Below, one piece after another: positions 12,025 to 23,166 of a stretch of 63,160 nucleotides of DNA (positions are counted from its first letter, which is position 1; each line of letters opens with the position of its first letter). Position numbers and translations under genes: made by a program. This stretch comes from Russula earlei (lineage: Eukaryota > Basidiomycota > Agaricomycetes > Russulales > Russulaceae), in contig JAGFNK010000313.1 of NCBI GenBank assembly GCA_025769875.1, forward strand, positions 1 through 63,160. The letters run 5' to 3'. The notes beneath the pieces are model-generated. The model was given only the letters and a program-made list of their open reading frames with translations, did no database searches and was not told the DNA's origin.

Positions 12025-14440
12025 AGTGCTTTATATACGTGTCAGGCGATATCATGAGAAAACCTAGAGGCCCTGATATCCTCACATGATGAATCGAATT
12101 CAGTTTTTGACCCCGAATTTTCGGCGCACACGCCGCCTGACGCGCTGATAGTGGTCATCGACACGATCGACGTCGTGAGCCAAAGGAGAGGCGCAACCTG
12201 CGAAAGGCCCAGACTCGGATATAAAGGACCTCAGAAAGGAAAGCCAGGAAGTTCAAAAGGAGGCTGACAATGTCGTGGAAGGAATGACTCGGAAATATAT
12301 CCCATGAGACGGCCAAAGAAGTGGGGGACAATGCGCCAAGGCTGCACCTTTGCTGTGGTTGGCTTCATGGGGCGTATCGGTCGGAAATGGATGGCCAAAG
12401 CTTGTTCCAACAAGGCATTCCCTATACGCCGAAATATGTAGGCTTGCCGCAGCAATTGTTGCGCCGGGTGACAGACGTGTGTCTGGGCTCGGAAATCTGG
12501 GACTGCGGCGGTGACGTCGGACTGAGGTCGGAATGAGGCGCCAACCTCGGTGCTCCAAAACAAAGCATCTCTTTACGCCCGCGATGTAGACTTGCCTTGC
12601 CGAGTGATTCACATCCCACGAATGTTAATCACAAGCAAGCCATGCTGAAAGAAGTCGCCATCATCGCCATTGTCCCATCGTGACCACACGAGCTCTCTAC
12701 TTCCGAACTTTTGTTCTTCACAAAAACCAAGCACTTCCGTCAACAGTATGCTCCCGGATCCGTTTCCCTCAAAATTTAATCCACAGCTCCAATAGCTTCC
12801 CCAAACCATACCACTTTTGCGGGTGCATCCTTAGAGGTATCATTTGAAGTTCACTCCTATTGGCACTTCGCTTTGATGCCAACGTCGAAGATCGAAGGTC
12901 CGTGCAGGCATTTATGGTAGCTATTGAAGTCACAAGGACGCGCGACATCACAACCCTTTACGCCAGGACTGAAGATTGACGCCGCCGTCCATTTCTCTCC
13001 GAGTCAGGTCCAGCTGATATTACTGGCGAACCCCCCTGGGTTTTCCATCAAATTGAGCACAAACCAGGGCGGCTAGGCTCTCAAGGCTGCTGTCTTCTTC
13101 ATCAGGGACCCCGCCAAATACACTGACTTGATCCACACCACAAGGAAAACATTCAGATTATCTTGCAAAGTCCCGACATGTTCAGAATGCTTTCTCCTTT
13201 TGATGTCAGAAACTCGGTCACTTGCTCATTCGGCTGAATTTTTTTCCAGAGTTGACTTACCAATTCATGATGACGTTCGATTACTCCGCTCAGCAATTGT
13301 CTTTGGTCTCTCTGATTGTGAGATGGTGGTTTAGCTTGGCTCGCATTAGAAGCTGTGCTAATCGCAACTATACCGTTACATGACGCTGAGTGTGAAACAT
13401 GCCAGAACAGCAAACGTGTTTCTCAATGGCGTCTCGGCACCTCATCCTCATCAAGAACCCAGGGATCCGTCCATCGGCAGGCCAGATCGTTTAGGCCCAC
13501 CTGCGACCGAAATTTGACTGTTACTGCATTCCAAGTCGGTGCGATCATCAGCGTTATCATCATCGAGACCTGGGAGTGCAGAACGCGGGTATTGTTACGA
13601 TGAAATAATATACCTCCAAATGGTGGGTGACAGTGCAAGGGTGGCCATGCTACCGCGCCCGAAACGAACACCTCATTCTCCCTTGCCCAATCCTTAGACC
13701 ACAGATAATACACAATGTATCCCGGCACAGGCAGAACTCTTTCTGCAGCTTGCCGGCCACAGATTTAGATTGTGACAGAACTAGGATGTCTATTCTTGGG
13801 GAAGAACAGACTTGTCAGTTGAACGTCTTGCCCCCCCCCCCCCCCCCCCCCGACCTTCGCGTCTGCTCCCACGTGCTCCTCTTGAAATGTTCTGCCGCAT
13901 CGCTAAAGCTAAACTAAATTTCCGGTGCTCGGGGGAAAAAGGGTACCCAAAAAATTGAAGTATTTTGCCATCAGATAAACAAGGGGCTGTAAATAATACA
14001 ATGATGAATCCGAGGCTCAAGCTCAAAGATGGAGGACGGTATTTTGAGACTAGCTTGGAAGAGAGAGGAGTGGATCAATTGGGCGTCGTGCCACACACGT
14101 CGCGCATTGCCAGCGCGGCCCGTGCAAACGCCCATGTGCCCGCGCCGTGACGTTATGAGGAAGGCTACTCGGTGAACTTCCCTCCCATGCACCACTTGCC
14201 GTGAACAGCTTATCCCAGCTAAAGTTGGTTTTGCTGCTCAAAGCGGTGAATGCGTCAGCCTCAAGCAAGGTTGACAGCAGGACGAGGACTGGGAGGATAT
14301 GACTCAAGCTGATTACGGGATACCTGTTACCTGGACCTTCTGCGGTTGATCTCCGCGGGCGCGGGTCTGTCTTTCAGCGCTCCGAGTCGCCCCAACAACT
14401 CGAAATTTTTCGCATAAAACATCCGTCCTAATGTCATGGG
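12025..14440. other. Intergenic region between amine oxidase and P450
   Basis: About 2.4 kb without a supported gene. ORFs up to about 150 codons occur on both strands, but none shows a recognisable domain, coherent splicing or a convincing start. The region holds a 21-bp run of C at 13831-13851. The divergent arrangement (oxidase on minus, P450 on plus) means that both promoters should lie here. Confidence 0.5.
13831..13851. repeat. Poly-C tract, 21 bp
   Basis: An uninterrupted run of 21 cytosines in intergenic DNA (poly-G on the other strand). It is a mononucleotide microsatellite able to form quadruplex or i-motif structures and prone to length change and sequencing error. Confidence 0.95.
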
Positions 14441-16451
14441 ATGGGATTCATTTTTACCCAGCCCGTGGCAATGGCCATGTCTGTTCAATTCTCAGCAACC
14501 ACCGAAGCTTTTGCTCTGATCCTGGTACTAATTTCCGTGTATCGGTGGGCCTCGAAAAGGACACACCTCCCGTTACCTCCAGGACCAAAGGGATGGCCCC
14601 TTCTCGGAAACTTGCTCGATATACCTACGGCCAACATCGTCGAGACCTACACTAACTGGGCCCGGAAATATGGTCAGTGATCATCCATTCTATCGTTCGA
14701 TTGGGACAGATTATCGAGACTTATTCAAGGCAGGATTGTATATGCTGATGCGGCAGGCCAGTCGTTGATCCTTCTGAATGACACAGAGGTCGCAAATGAG
14801 ATGCTTTATAAGAAAGGCGCCACCTATTCAGACCGGCCAGTCTTCAATATGTCTGGTGAACTAGCTGGCTTCGGACAGTGGACCGCACATTTGATGTACG
14901 GCCCACGACTAAAGGAATCGCGCAAGTATATGTACCGTACAATCGGGACACGAGAGTCCCTTGAAAAGCATGGTACACTTTTCAATTCCGAAGCTCGAAA
15001 GCTCTTGAAAGCGGCGCTACGTGATCCTGACAACATACACCAACACGTCCGCCGGTACTTGCTGGACTTTTACATGTCTCTGAGATTGGGCATTCAACGC
15101 TGCTTAGCTTCGCAGGTGCGATCATCGTCCGCATCACCTATGGCTACGAAGCGCAAGAGCAAAGGGATCCTATCATTACACTTGCAGAATCTACCGTAGC
15201 TCGTTTCTCGCAATTCGTTCAACCAGGAGCATATCTAGTTGATAAAATTCCAATCTGTAGGGGATAATCATGTCCCCGACAGTAGCTGGAATCTCACCCA
15301 TGTTCACCGGCAGTGAAATACGTTCCTGCATGGTTTCCAGGAGCGGGTTTTAAAAATGAAGCTTCCGAAGCCAAGAGGTACTTGATGAACCTTGTGGACA
15401 TTCCGTTCCAATTCATATTGCATGAGACGGTATTTCGAAATTTCTGATGACCAAACCAGAGCTGATCCGCTATCTGCAGGCGAAAGGGACTGCACCATCT
15501 TGTTTTGTCACCGAGAATATTATGACAGAGGTCGACCAGGAGAACTTGAAGTGGACTGCTTCCTCTTTGTTTGCTGGTGCGCGACTCCGTCCTTCCTTGC
15601 TACCAATGGATCGTCATCAATCCTTGGTACCTAGGTGGCGCAGATACCGTGAGTGTGTGTATCTAAACGAGGAGTGGATCTTCTTCCCGAGATCTGCACA
15701 GACGGTTTCGGTGTTATCCACCTTCTATCTCGTCATGACGCTCTTCCCAGACGTCCAGCGCAAGGCCCAGGAAGAAATTGACCGCATCGTTGGGAACGCT
15801 CGGCTTCCCGAACTCGTCGACCGCGATAACTTACCCTACGTCAACGCTCTCCACAGTGAGATCTATCGTTGGCGCCCTGTCGTACCGCTCGGTTCGTAAC
15901 AAGATGGAATCCGTCGTGATGAAAAAATAATCTTGATGCAGGGGTACCTCACAAGACGACAACGGCTGACACGCACAGAGGATATCACATTCCGAAAGGG
16001 TCGATCATTATTCCGAACATATGGTGAGCTCTGAGGGCCGCCTGACTTGTCAAGAAGGCTGACGGTCCCAGGCAGATGCTTCACGACCCTGTAGTATATT
16101 CCGAACCGGAACTCTTTTCCCCAGAGCGCTTTCTGGAAACAAGCGATAGCCCCGCGGAACCAAATCCGCGTGCATGTTTTTTTGGTTTTGGGCGACGGTA
16201 AGCCTTCACCACCCTGCATAACGCGAGTTGCCATATGTTATGTCCGTGAAGTATCTGCCCAGGTATGTCCGTGTGACTTGGATCGTCATTGTTTTCCAAC
16301 TACCATCCGTCTCGTAGGTTCCCAATTTGCCGACGCGACGGTGTGGCTCGCTATAACCACAGCATTGGCCGTCTTCCATGTATCAAAGGTTGTCGAGGAG
16401 GGGGTCGAGGTAACTCCGGAGGTTAGATACACAGATACCTTTATCAGGTAG
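14441..16451 (+). CDS. Cytochrome P450, CYP5144-like monooxygenase
   Basis: A heme-thiolate monooxygenase with about ten short introns. A second ATG at 14471 may be the true start: it precedes an N-terminal membrane anchor ([12 protein letters not shown]) and the hinge [15 protein letters not shown]. Splicing then gives [60 protein letters not shown], the I-helix [30 protein letters not shown], the K-helix ExxR (EIYR), [17 protein letters not shown] and FFGFGRR. The tail [19 protein letters not shown] follows. The oddity is the Cys-ligand loop. After GRR the family expects V/I-C-P-G, and the bases for V-C-P exist at about 16265-16273, but the visible GT-AG sites put them out of frame (RRYVRSQFAD). 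So either splicing differs here or the heme ligand is lost. It lies downstream of, and on the opposite strand to, the flavin oxidase. Confidence 0.78.
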
Positions 16452-16773
16452 ATATATATCTCCCCTTTTAACACACCTAGGATTAATGTGCGCACCTCAG
16501 TCACCCGGTGGAATTCAAGTGTAGCATCAAGCCTCGGTCCGCTCGGGCGAAGGCGCTTATCCTCCAGTCTTGATGCCGGCTGCGCAATAATATTGTCCAA
16601 GAGGATCGTGTTAGAATGCCATGTAATCCCGATCATATGTGACAAGTTGTCCAGGAATTCCAGTCTTGAAGTAACGTAGTTGGGCGTGTCACGTTGAGTA
16701 TGAATTGGAATGGCTGAATTTAGGGCGTGGGGAGGCACGAAGCTTGACATTCTCGGTCGACCTCTTTTCTTTT

Positions 16774-16830
16774 TCTTTTTTTTTTTTTTCGAATCCAGGT
16801 TTTTATTCCGCGGCGCACACGACGTGGTGC
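16774..16830 (-). repeat. 3'-tail remnant of a LINE (minus orientation)
   Basis: A poly-T run followed by CGAATC...ATTCCGCGGCGC matches, on the minus strand, the 3' end of the LINE in this window (GCGCTGCGGAAT...TTCGG then poly-A at about 53366-53402). It is probably a heavily 5'-truncated insertion of the same family, only about 55 bp long. Confidence 0.5.
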
Positions 16831-16864
16831 CGAGGTGGTCACGTGAAATGTGTTATCACACAAC

Positions 16865-17264
16865 GGGCAGGGAGGGATAAGTCAAGTCTGCTTATAGTCA
16901 ACTCAGTGGACAATAAAAGTAAAATATTCCAAGTGCTGAGTAGTAGGCTCTGTTGCAGCCACAAATTATATTACATAAGTAATGACTTGAGTAGAGCACA
17001 AAAAATGTGACAAGAAAGGTTAAATATGGATACTCTACTCATTCCAGCACAATATTTACCCTAGCCTGGCTAAAAGTTGTGCTGGAATGAGTAGACTGTC
17101 CTTATTTAACCTTTTTTGTCACATTTTTTGTGCTCTACTAAAGTCATTACTTATGTAATATAATTTGTGGCCACAACAGAGCCTACTCAGCACTTGGAAT
17201 ATTTTACTTTTATTGTCCACTGAGTGGAATATAAGCAGACTCAACTTATCCCTTCCTGCCTGTC
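16865..17264. repeat. 400-bp near-perfect palindrome (foldback element)
   Basis: The left arm 16865-17052 and right arm 17077-17264 are inverted copies with few mismatches, separated by a 24-bp spacer. Shared blocks include GTGCTGAGTAG, CACAAATTATATTACATAAG, AGAGCACAAAAAATGTGACA and CTCATTCCAGCACAA at the centre. There is no ORF. It could be a foldback transposon, a MITE, or two inverted copies of a terminal repeat. A transcript across it would fold into a long hairpin. Confidence 0.9.
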
Positions 17265-17659
17265 ATGTATGGACAAACATTGGGTTTAGGGCAGGTTTGG
17301 CAGCAATAGAATATAGTGTGGGGTGGTTGTTTGTGGTATCTTTTATCTGTCATTGTTCCCTCCTGGGTCCCACATTGCTCTTGGTTTAGTGAATGCTCCT
17401 TTTTCCATCAGGTCAGGAAAAAACAAGAAGGCAATATAGCATGAGTTAGTGTTGAGATAAAGAGTAGCTGAAGTGTTGGCGTGTTGGCCCAAACTGTCCA
17501 GGGCAGCCCACAGGCCTGGACCATATAAGTGTTTCAGCTCAGTTGCAGCAACGCTGTATGATAGCAAAAATTGATAGTGTGATCTAAGACAATCGGTAGC
17601 TAGCACATAGTGATTGTGAAAACAATTTGATAGTTACTGCAGACAAAATAATTAGGGAC
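17265..17659. other. Unassigned AT-rich stretch
   Basis: Lies between the palindrome and the second copia LTR. Short ORFs only; nothing recognised. Confidence 0.4.
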
Positions 17660-17889
17660 ACTCTCAGGTACTTAAGAGCGTTGTACATACAGTAGATACT
17701 TCAGTTTCATCTCACAGAAACTGAAGTAAGTACTTACTATCTCACAATCTTATCAGTAGCTGATTACACATTGTAGTATCATTTTTATTAGGTAAATATG
17801 ACACTAGCAGTTTCATCTCACAGAAACTGAATATCATTTTTATTAGATCTATTATGATCTAATCTACCTTATCACTGCAGGATTCAACA
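17660..17889 (+). repeat. 3' part of Copia 5' LTR, copy 2
   Basis: It ends in ...ATTCAACA immediately before a primer-binding site. It contains TACTTAAGAGCG at about 17678, shared with the leader of copy 1, and an internal duplication of CAGTTTCATCTCACAGAAACTGAA at 17702-17725 and 17806-17829, with a shorter ATCATTTTTATTAG duplication beside it. The left boundary is not resolved. Confidence 0.6.
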
Positions 17890-17903
17890 GGTTATGGGCC
17901 CTG
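17890..17903 (+). promoter_or_regulatory. Copia primer-binding site (initiator tRNA-Met anticodon loop)
   Basis: GGTTATGGGCCCTG directly follows the LTR end CAACA. It is complementary to the anticodon stem-loop of initiator tRNA-Met (GGGCCCATAACC), the half-tRNA primer used by copia-type elements. The same site occurs in the complete Copia at 60868-60880. Confidence 0.75.
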
Positions 17904-18138
17904 CCCACTAGTAAATTCCCAAGACAGAAATCCACATACAAGCTCACACAGTCTATTGACACATTCTCTCTCCTTCACGGGCCATTGTTCATCAGAACAA
18001 CACCCCACACTTTTGGTACTTGGACCAAAATTTTGACCCACACGTCAGGGGTACTGATTGGATTTCTAACATCTGGCATGCATATTTGCTCCACTTGCCC
18101 AGATTGGTTTTATCACCTCATTTACCTAATCGAATCAC

Positions 18139-19013
18139 ATGGCACCCTCAATTTTTATGTTCCCGCCTGGAGTCACAATGGAGATCTTCAATGGATCCAA
18201 TTGGTCCACTTGGTCTTTGCACATACTCACTGTTTGCCGAATGAACAGATTTGGGCATCATATCACAGATTCACTGCCATCCCCTCCAGACACAGTTTGG
18301 GACTTGGAGGAGCAGGTCCTCCTTGGAGTTTTCGAAGTCTATGTGCAGAAAGACATCTTGCTGGCAGTTTCCAATGATACTCAGTTCAAATTGTGCAAAG
18401 ACAAATGGGAGGAACTAAAGTGCGCATATGGAGGTGTGGGGTCTATGTCCACCTTCAATAGCTGGGTCTCCCTGATGGGCATGGCCCTGGATGATGCAAC
18501 TCCAATGCTTCCGCAATTACAGAAACTTAATGACGTGCAGAACACTCTCCAAAACAATGATATGAAGATTTCTGATCTTCAATTTAGCTTCATTCTGATC
18601 AAAGCATTACCCGAACGCTTACTCGGCTGTTGCCTTGACTATTCTCATGGCTGGCACTCTGAAAGATCTTTCCCCACAAATGATCCAGGAACAGATCCTC
18701 AATGAGGAAGGTCGCCGGGCCAGCCCCTCCACATCCCTCAATAAAGTCACTCCAGTAAAGAAGGACAAAGACAAGTCCAAAATAAAGTGTTACTATTGTC
18801 AGAAACTCAGGACACAAGTCACCGGAGTGCAGGAAGAAAAAGAAGGATGAGGAGGAGAAGGCGAAGAAAGGACAGGGGGCTGCAGGAGGTGCTCAGACGT
18901 CCAAAGTCAATGCACACATAGTGGAGACTACTGCCACTATTACCGAAGTATCAGATGATGATAATGAAATATGTGTTTCTCTCTACAGAGCACAAGAAGG
19001 GGGACTTATTTGA
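18139..19013 (+). pseudogene. Ty1/Copia gag, copy 2 (frameshifted)
   Basis: Capsid polyprotein related to copy 1 at 3501: FPPGVTMEIFNGSNWSTWS, LEEQVLLGVFEVYVQKDI, CKDKWEELKCAYGG and LPQLQKLNDVQNTL. The frame shifts near 18615; the downstream frame restores YSAVALTILMAGTLKDLSP and GRRASPSTSLNKV. A second shift lies inside the zinc knuckle near 18810: C-Y-Y-C in one frame and GHKSPEC in the next together make a CCHC box. The tail is basic and then acidic, ending at TGA 19011-19013. The gag is complete in content but broken twice. No protease, integrase or RT follows. Confidence 0.8.
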
Positions 19014-19521
19014 AGTGCATGTGAGAGGTTCTTGAGAACAGAGAAGACCGCTGATACATTTTCAGGCAATAAGAGGCTACTTTATATGTTTTTTACAAGT
19101 ATGTTACTTAAGGAATGAATAGGAGTAAATGGTTTTTAGGAGCTTTTGAAGTCAGGAACAGAAGTAAGATCTGAATGAAAAACATATAGTGAAAGAACTT
19201 CAGACTTCAATGGAAATAACACATTGCCTGTCTGTGTGGCTTTTGCACTTGTTCCAGTTTTGGTGTGTGTGCAATTGAGTTGCATATTTGCATTTTTCTT
19301 GGATATGGGGGTTGTGGAGCTGGCATGGGATTGACTGAATGTTCTTGCTTGGACATTTTGATTTTGATCTGGATTGAACTATACTGGAAAAAGGAGCAAA
19401 AAAAAAAAAGTATTTTCCCCTAATGGGAGTGGAAAAATTGTGGGTCAAAAATGATCCCAGGGACATACCATATCGCACTTTTGTGCTCCTCCACATGTGC
19501 CCCTGGCAGCCCAAAACTGCC
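19014..19521 (-). repeat. Probable Copia 3' LTR remnant
   Basis: On the minus strand a purine tract TTGAGGGGGAG ends at 19523 and is followed by TGGCAG..., as expected for the polypurine tract and start of a Copia 3' LTR. The far end is not defined. No ORF is supported; the stretch contains an 11-A run near 19399. Confidence 0.4.
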
Positions 19522-19657
19522 ACTCCCCCTCAAGTGCGAAGCCTGAGAGAGGAGATATGAAAACCTATCTTCTACTTAGGAAGTGGTTTGGTCATCATGT
19601 CTGCCACCATGTCTTCTGTGGCACAATATGAGACCTTGAGTGTGCCTTTGGCAATAG
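19522..19657 (-). pseudogene. Copia RNase H C-terminus fragment
   Basis: The minus strand encodes YCATEDMVADMMTKPLPK then a stop at 19572-19574. This is the conserved end of Copia RNase H (Y-x-x-TxDMVADxLTKPLP). It belongs to a minus-strand Copia whose body is missing, and is followed by a polypurine tract (see the neighbouring LTR remnant). Confidence 0.7.
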
Positions 19658-19885
19658 TGCCAAGGCTCCAAAGTGCCTTAAATAAGATCAATGGTCATGT
19701 CTATAAATGCATCCTACCAATGCAGATATGCTTGAGTCAAGCAAGCAATACTCATGGAGGGGAAGGAGTGTTAGATCCTTCTGGAGTATGGCAACAAGAT
19801 GAGAGGGGCTCTGCAGATGGGGTAGGAGTCAACTGTTTGGGATTGGCAAACTAAGTTGAGCTTAAGGCTCAACTGCTACAGACTG
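19658..19885 (-). repeat. Truncated LTR, family A (copy A3)
   Basis: The reverse orientation of the 3' part of LTR family A (complete copies at 27887-28506 and 31234-31854). It matches over CTCCAAAGTGCCTTAAATAAGATC and onwards, and is cut at CTACAGACTG by LTR C1. Confidence 0.85.
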
Positions 19886-20765
19886 TGTTACAATATTTTC
19901 CTTTTTACATTTACTTCTTACCTTTTGCTATGGACTGCTTCCTTTGTACGTCCCTTTACTTACTGGTCTCGTGATCTCTTACATCTTGTGATCCCTTCTG
20001 TGTTATCATGTGATCCATACACGTCCAGGTAACACTGGATTGCTGTTACTTTCCCTTTGTTTGGTTCTCTTTCATTTTATACTTACTTCACAAGTTCGAC
20101 TGTGCAATGCTGTGCACTTACTGTGCAGCACAGTCACTTGGTTCTGACTCATTCGTGGCCTCATTTCTATGACTCCTACTTATTATGACTCCTACTATAC
20201 TAGTAGCACAGTCAAAGTGCAGCTATTGCTGTGCTTCTCCTGTATATATAAGCTCAGTACTTTGTGACCAAAGCCCTAAGCTTGGTCTCTTGTAGAATCC
20301 AACCTACTCTTGTCCAACATATTTGCCTACAACCCACACAACTCCTAATCCTCAAACCACATCCACCTCTACATTTCATCAACTCTTCACACTCACACAC
20401 CATCCACCATCTACTCTTCACCTCTCCCTTCCTCCCCTAAGAGTCTCTCTTCACTCTACTGAGAAGAGCTCTCCTCCTTCAAGACATACCTTCCTCTCTC
20501 TGCATGTTCAAGGTCTATGACAGACTTGAACACATATAGCTAGAGGAACCAGCCCTAGTCTATCCCATTACAAACTTACCCTAGCTTCTCAACAGACTGA
20601 GTCATACCAGGAAGGGTCTATTGGCCATAACCTGTTTAGCATGAGACACTTCAACCGCTGCAAGGATCCTTACTCTTTACAATGGGAACCAGCCTGTTTC
20701 TCGAACACACTTTACTATCAACTCAACTTCAGGCTTGAGAACTGACACAGCTCATTACCGTGACA
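19886..20765 (+). repeat. LTR family C, copy C1 (candidate 5' LTR of Gypsy E)
   Basis: An 880-bp LTR, TGTTACAATATTTTCC...ACCGTGACA. A TATATATAAG box lies at 20243-20252 and the presumed RNA start about 30 bp later (CCCTAAGCTTGGTCT). It is collinear with C2, which is split into three pieces by insertions. The bases flanking C1 do not match those right of C2, so pairing the two as one element is an inference. Confidence 0.85.
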
Positions 20766-20779
20766 TCAGACCAAGCTTA
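20766..20779 (+). promoter_or_regulatory. Self-priming primer-binding site of element E
   Basis: TCAGACCAAGCTTA directly follows LTR C1. AGACCAAGCTTA is the exact reverse complement of TAAGCTTGGTCT at 20278-20289, about 30 bp after the TATA box and so at the predicted 5' end of the transcript. This is the arrangement of Tf1-type self-primed retrotransposons. Confidence 0.7.
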
Positions 20780-22337
20780 ACATTTCACAACAGCTTCTAC
20801 ATCTGAAATACCTGTCATCCCCAAACCCTCTATCGCACCTGCTTCCTCATCCAACCCTCTTGAACACCAAAACGTCACTCAATGAAACCAAGACAACCTA
20901 CCTGAACAAATCACTGGTCCAGCCTTTTGGCACAATGTCCCACCAGAAGTAGGATACTACCTTTGCATCGAAAACCTTTATCACCCTATTGAATTTATCA
21001 ATGGACATTGGTATAAACTTGATAGATGAGAAGTTGGCCTCCCACATTGCCTCCCCATCCATTTGCGCAGCTCTTGCCCACATCTGCTGCCGACACCTGC
21101 AGTGGAGATGACCCCACCACCGCTGCTGCAAGACAACAGATCCCACCCCCGTGCAAGCCGCCCCATGCATCCTCTTTCTCGAGTCCTCACCACCTACATC
21201 TCTATCTACGAACTCATGCTCACCACCTACGCCTTCGCTCCTCGTCCATGCCTGCTTCCACCATTTGCAATGGAGATGACCATGCCACCACCGCCACAAG
21301 ACAACACCACTGCCACACAGCCACCATCTCATCACTGCCACCCTCGTCTCCATTCGCCTCCATTTCCCATCACCCTCGCCTCTTCCATCATCACCATCGC
21401 CAATTGCCGCCTTCGCGTCTTCCGCACCTACAAGCAGCCACAAGTGCCACCTCAATTCAGACGTGAAAGGCTCAAAACACTCGCATTCAGATGCTTGACC
21501 GAGGACGGTCAAAGTTTCAAGCCCCCAGGAGGTGTAAGGAAGATTATGGCTGGCCTCAAAATCATGTGCGACAACGCAACACAACACGACATGAGACTGA
21601 CACCTCAGCTCCCTTTCATCCCTTGCCACCTCCCTCTCATTCCAGGCAGTCCACCAACTGCACACCACAAGCCATCCATCTTGCATGTGACATCAAGACC
21701 TCAATCACATCGCCCAGCCCTCGCCACTGACCATGTGCGCATGCATGCCTCAGCACACTAGATGCATTTGCATCTCAAGCCTTTCACAACTGCCTTGACT
21801 GTCTCGACCAGTCTGGATTCTCTTTCATGCATTTCATCTCTAGTACCTTCTCTCCTGTATATAAACTTTTTAGCTACTCAGTTCAAAAAGATCCCCTTTT
21901 GCCTGCTCTTCCCTCTGTCTGCCTCAAGAAGCCATCTTCGTGTCCACGTCTGCGCTCAGCATTCCAGCTGGGACTGCTCCCCTCCCCTCTCTCCTCTCCT
22001 CTTACCTTGGACCAGTCAGCCTTATGATCTCACTCGCGCATCCCTGGACTCGCTACACTGTCTCAACCAGTCTTGATTCACTTTCATGCCTTTCATCTCT
22101 AGTACCTCTCTCCTGTATATAAAAACACCCTAGCTACTCTGTAGTAGAAAGAGTTCAGAATAGGACCCCTCTTTGCAACCCACTCCTCTCTGTCTGTGAA
22201 AAACAAGAAGGATGGTCAGAATCGAGAGGTGAGAGGGGTGATGAGTGGCTGGCAGCGACTCCAATTGCACTGGAAACAATGTTGCACACCACAACACTTG
22301 AGTCAAAAACACTATGGGGCTGCCTCAAGACAGCCCA
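20780..22337 (+). other. Degenerate 5' internal region of a Gypsy element
   Basis: Follows LTR C1. The plus strand has gag-like degenerate segments (for example PPQFRRERLKTLAFRCLTED near 21450) and Ser/Thr/Pro-rich low-complexity ORFs. From about 21797 to 22190 a promoter-like block (CATTTCATCTCTAGTACC, then CTCCTGTATATAAA) occurs twice, about 260 bp apart. No intact ORF is supported; the long minus-strand ORF at 20898-21686 is compositional. Confidence 0.4.
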
Positions 22338-23166
22338 TGTTACAAACCAAGGCCAGGTCCTGGCTGTAGATGGTCCTATTTCACTCAAGAGAGACCTCTC
22401 TCATTTTGCATTACCAACTCCCTTCTGTTTTCTGGGCTATCCCTCCTGCAGTGCAAGATATCACTATTGCAAAGGCACTATAACATGACCAGGCACCCAT
22501 TTCCTAATTGGGTAATCATCGCGTGGCAGCCACATGGTCACCCACCCACCAGAAACCCGAAACAGCGGCACAAACTCTTAGAAACTGTTGCATAACTCAT
22601 CTGATGTTATCAAGGCTCCAATGACATCATGGCTGACTGAGCGACTCCACAGTAACCTCATAGGCTCACTAAGTGCTCCACAGTGACATCATAATGATGT
22701 CATCGCTCCACAATGATCAGTAATGCGCTCAGTAAGCCTGAAACTTGACACAAGCAAGTTTAGGCCTCTGTAGTCCTATTGGATGGTACCAAAGAGTCTA
22801 GAATAGTCCCAGTTCTTTGTAATCGACCCTGTACACTGTATATAAGCCCCAATGAAGTATGGCAGTCGTCAGACTGTCCATTTGTGATACTCTCATCCTC
22901 CTGGGTACTCCCCTGCGACCACTCAGTTTAAAGTCTACTCTCGTCTTCAAGGTACTCTTCAACGACCGCCTTGTTTAAAGCCCCCTCGTTACACTGGCCT
23001 CTAGTCTTTGCCTTTGTCTCTTGCAACACCTACCAGTCCCCATCTGGTACCTCCTCGTCGTTTGGCTCGTCCTCCTGTTCAATGCTGCCTTCACTGCATA
23101 CCATCTGTTCCGACCCTTGCCCACCTGCTCCTGAGTCCTTAGTGATCAGCAGTACATGTCTTGACA
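22338..23166 (+). repeat. Solo LTR, family G (G1)
   Basis: 829 bp, TGTTACAAACC...GTCTTGACA, flanked by an exact 5-bp duplication GCCCA (22333-22337 and 23167-23171). A TATATAAGCCCC box lies at about 22839. A lone LTR with its own duplication is the product of recombination between the two LTRs of a former full element. Confidence 0.92.

Noticed and set aside
13831..13851. Poly-C run as a regulatory quadruplex element
   Set aside because: A lone mononucleotide run in intergenic DNA gives no evidence of function; recorded only as a microsatellite.
14050..14307. Minus-strand ORF with a signal-peptide-like start (SHILPVLVLLSTLLEADAF)
   Set aside because: No ATG opens it (it begins at TTG), there is no domain, and a stop follows soon; kept only as a possible secreted-protein relic.
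20898..21686. 262-codon minus-strand ORF rich in Trp, Gly and Arg
   Set aside because: A mirror of low-complexity CAC/CCA-rich sequence on the plus strand within a retroelement; the composition explains its length.
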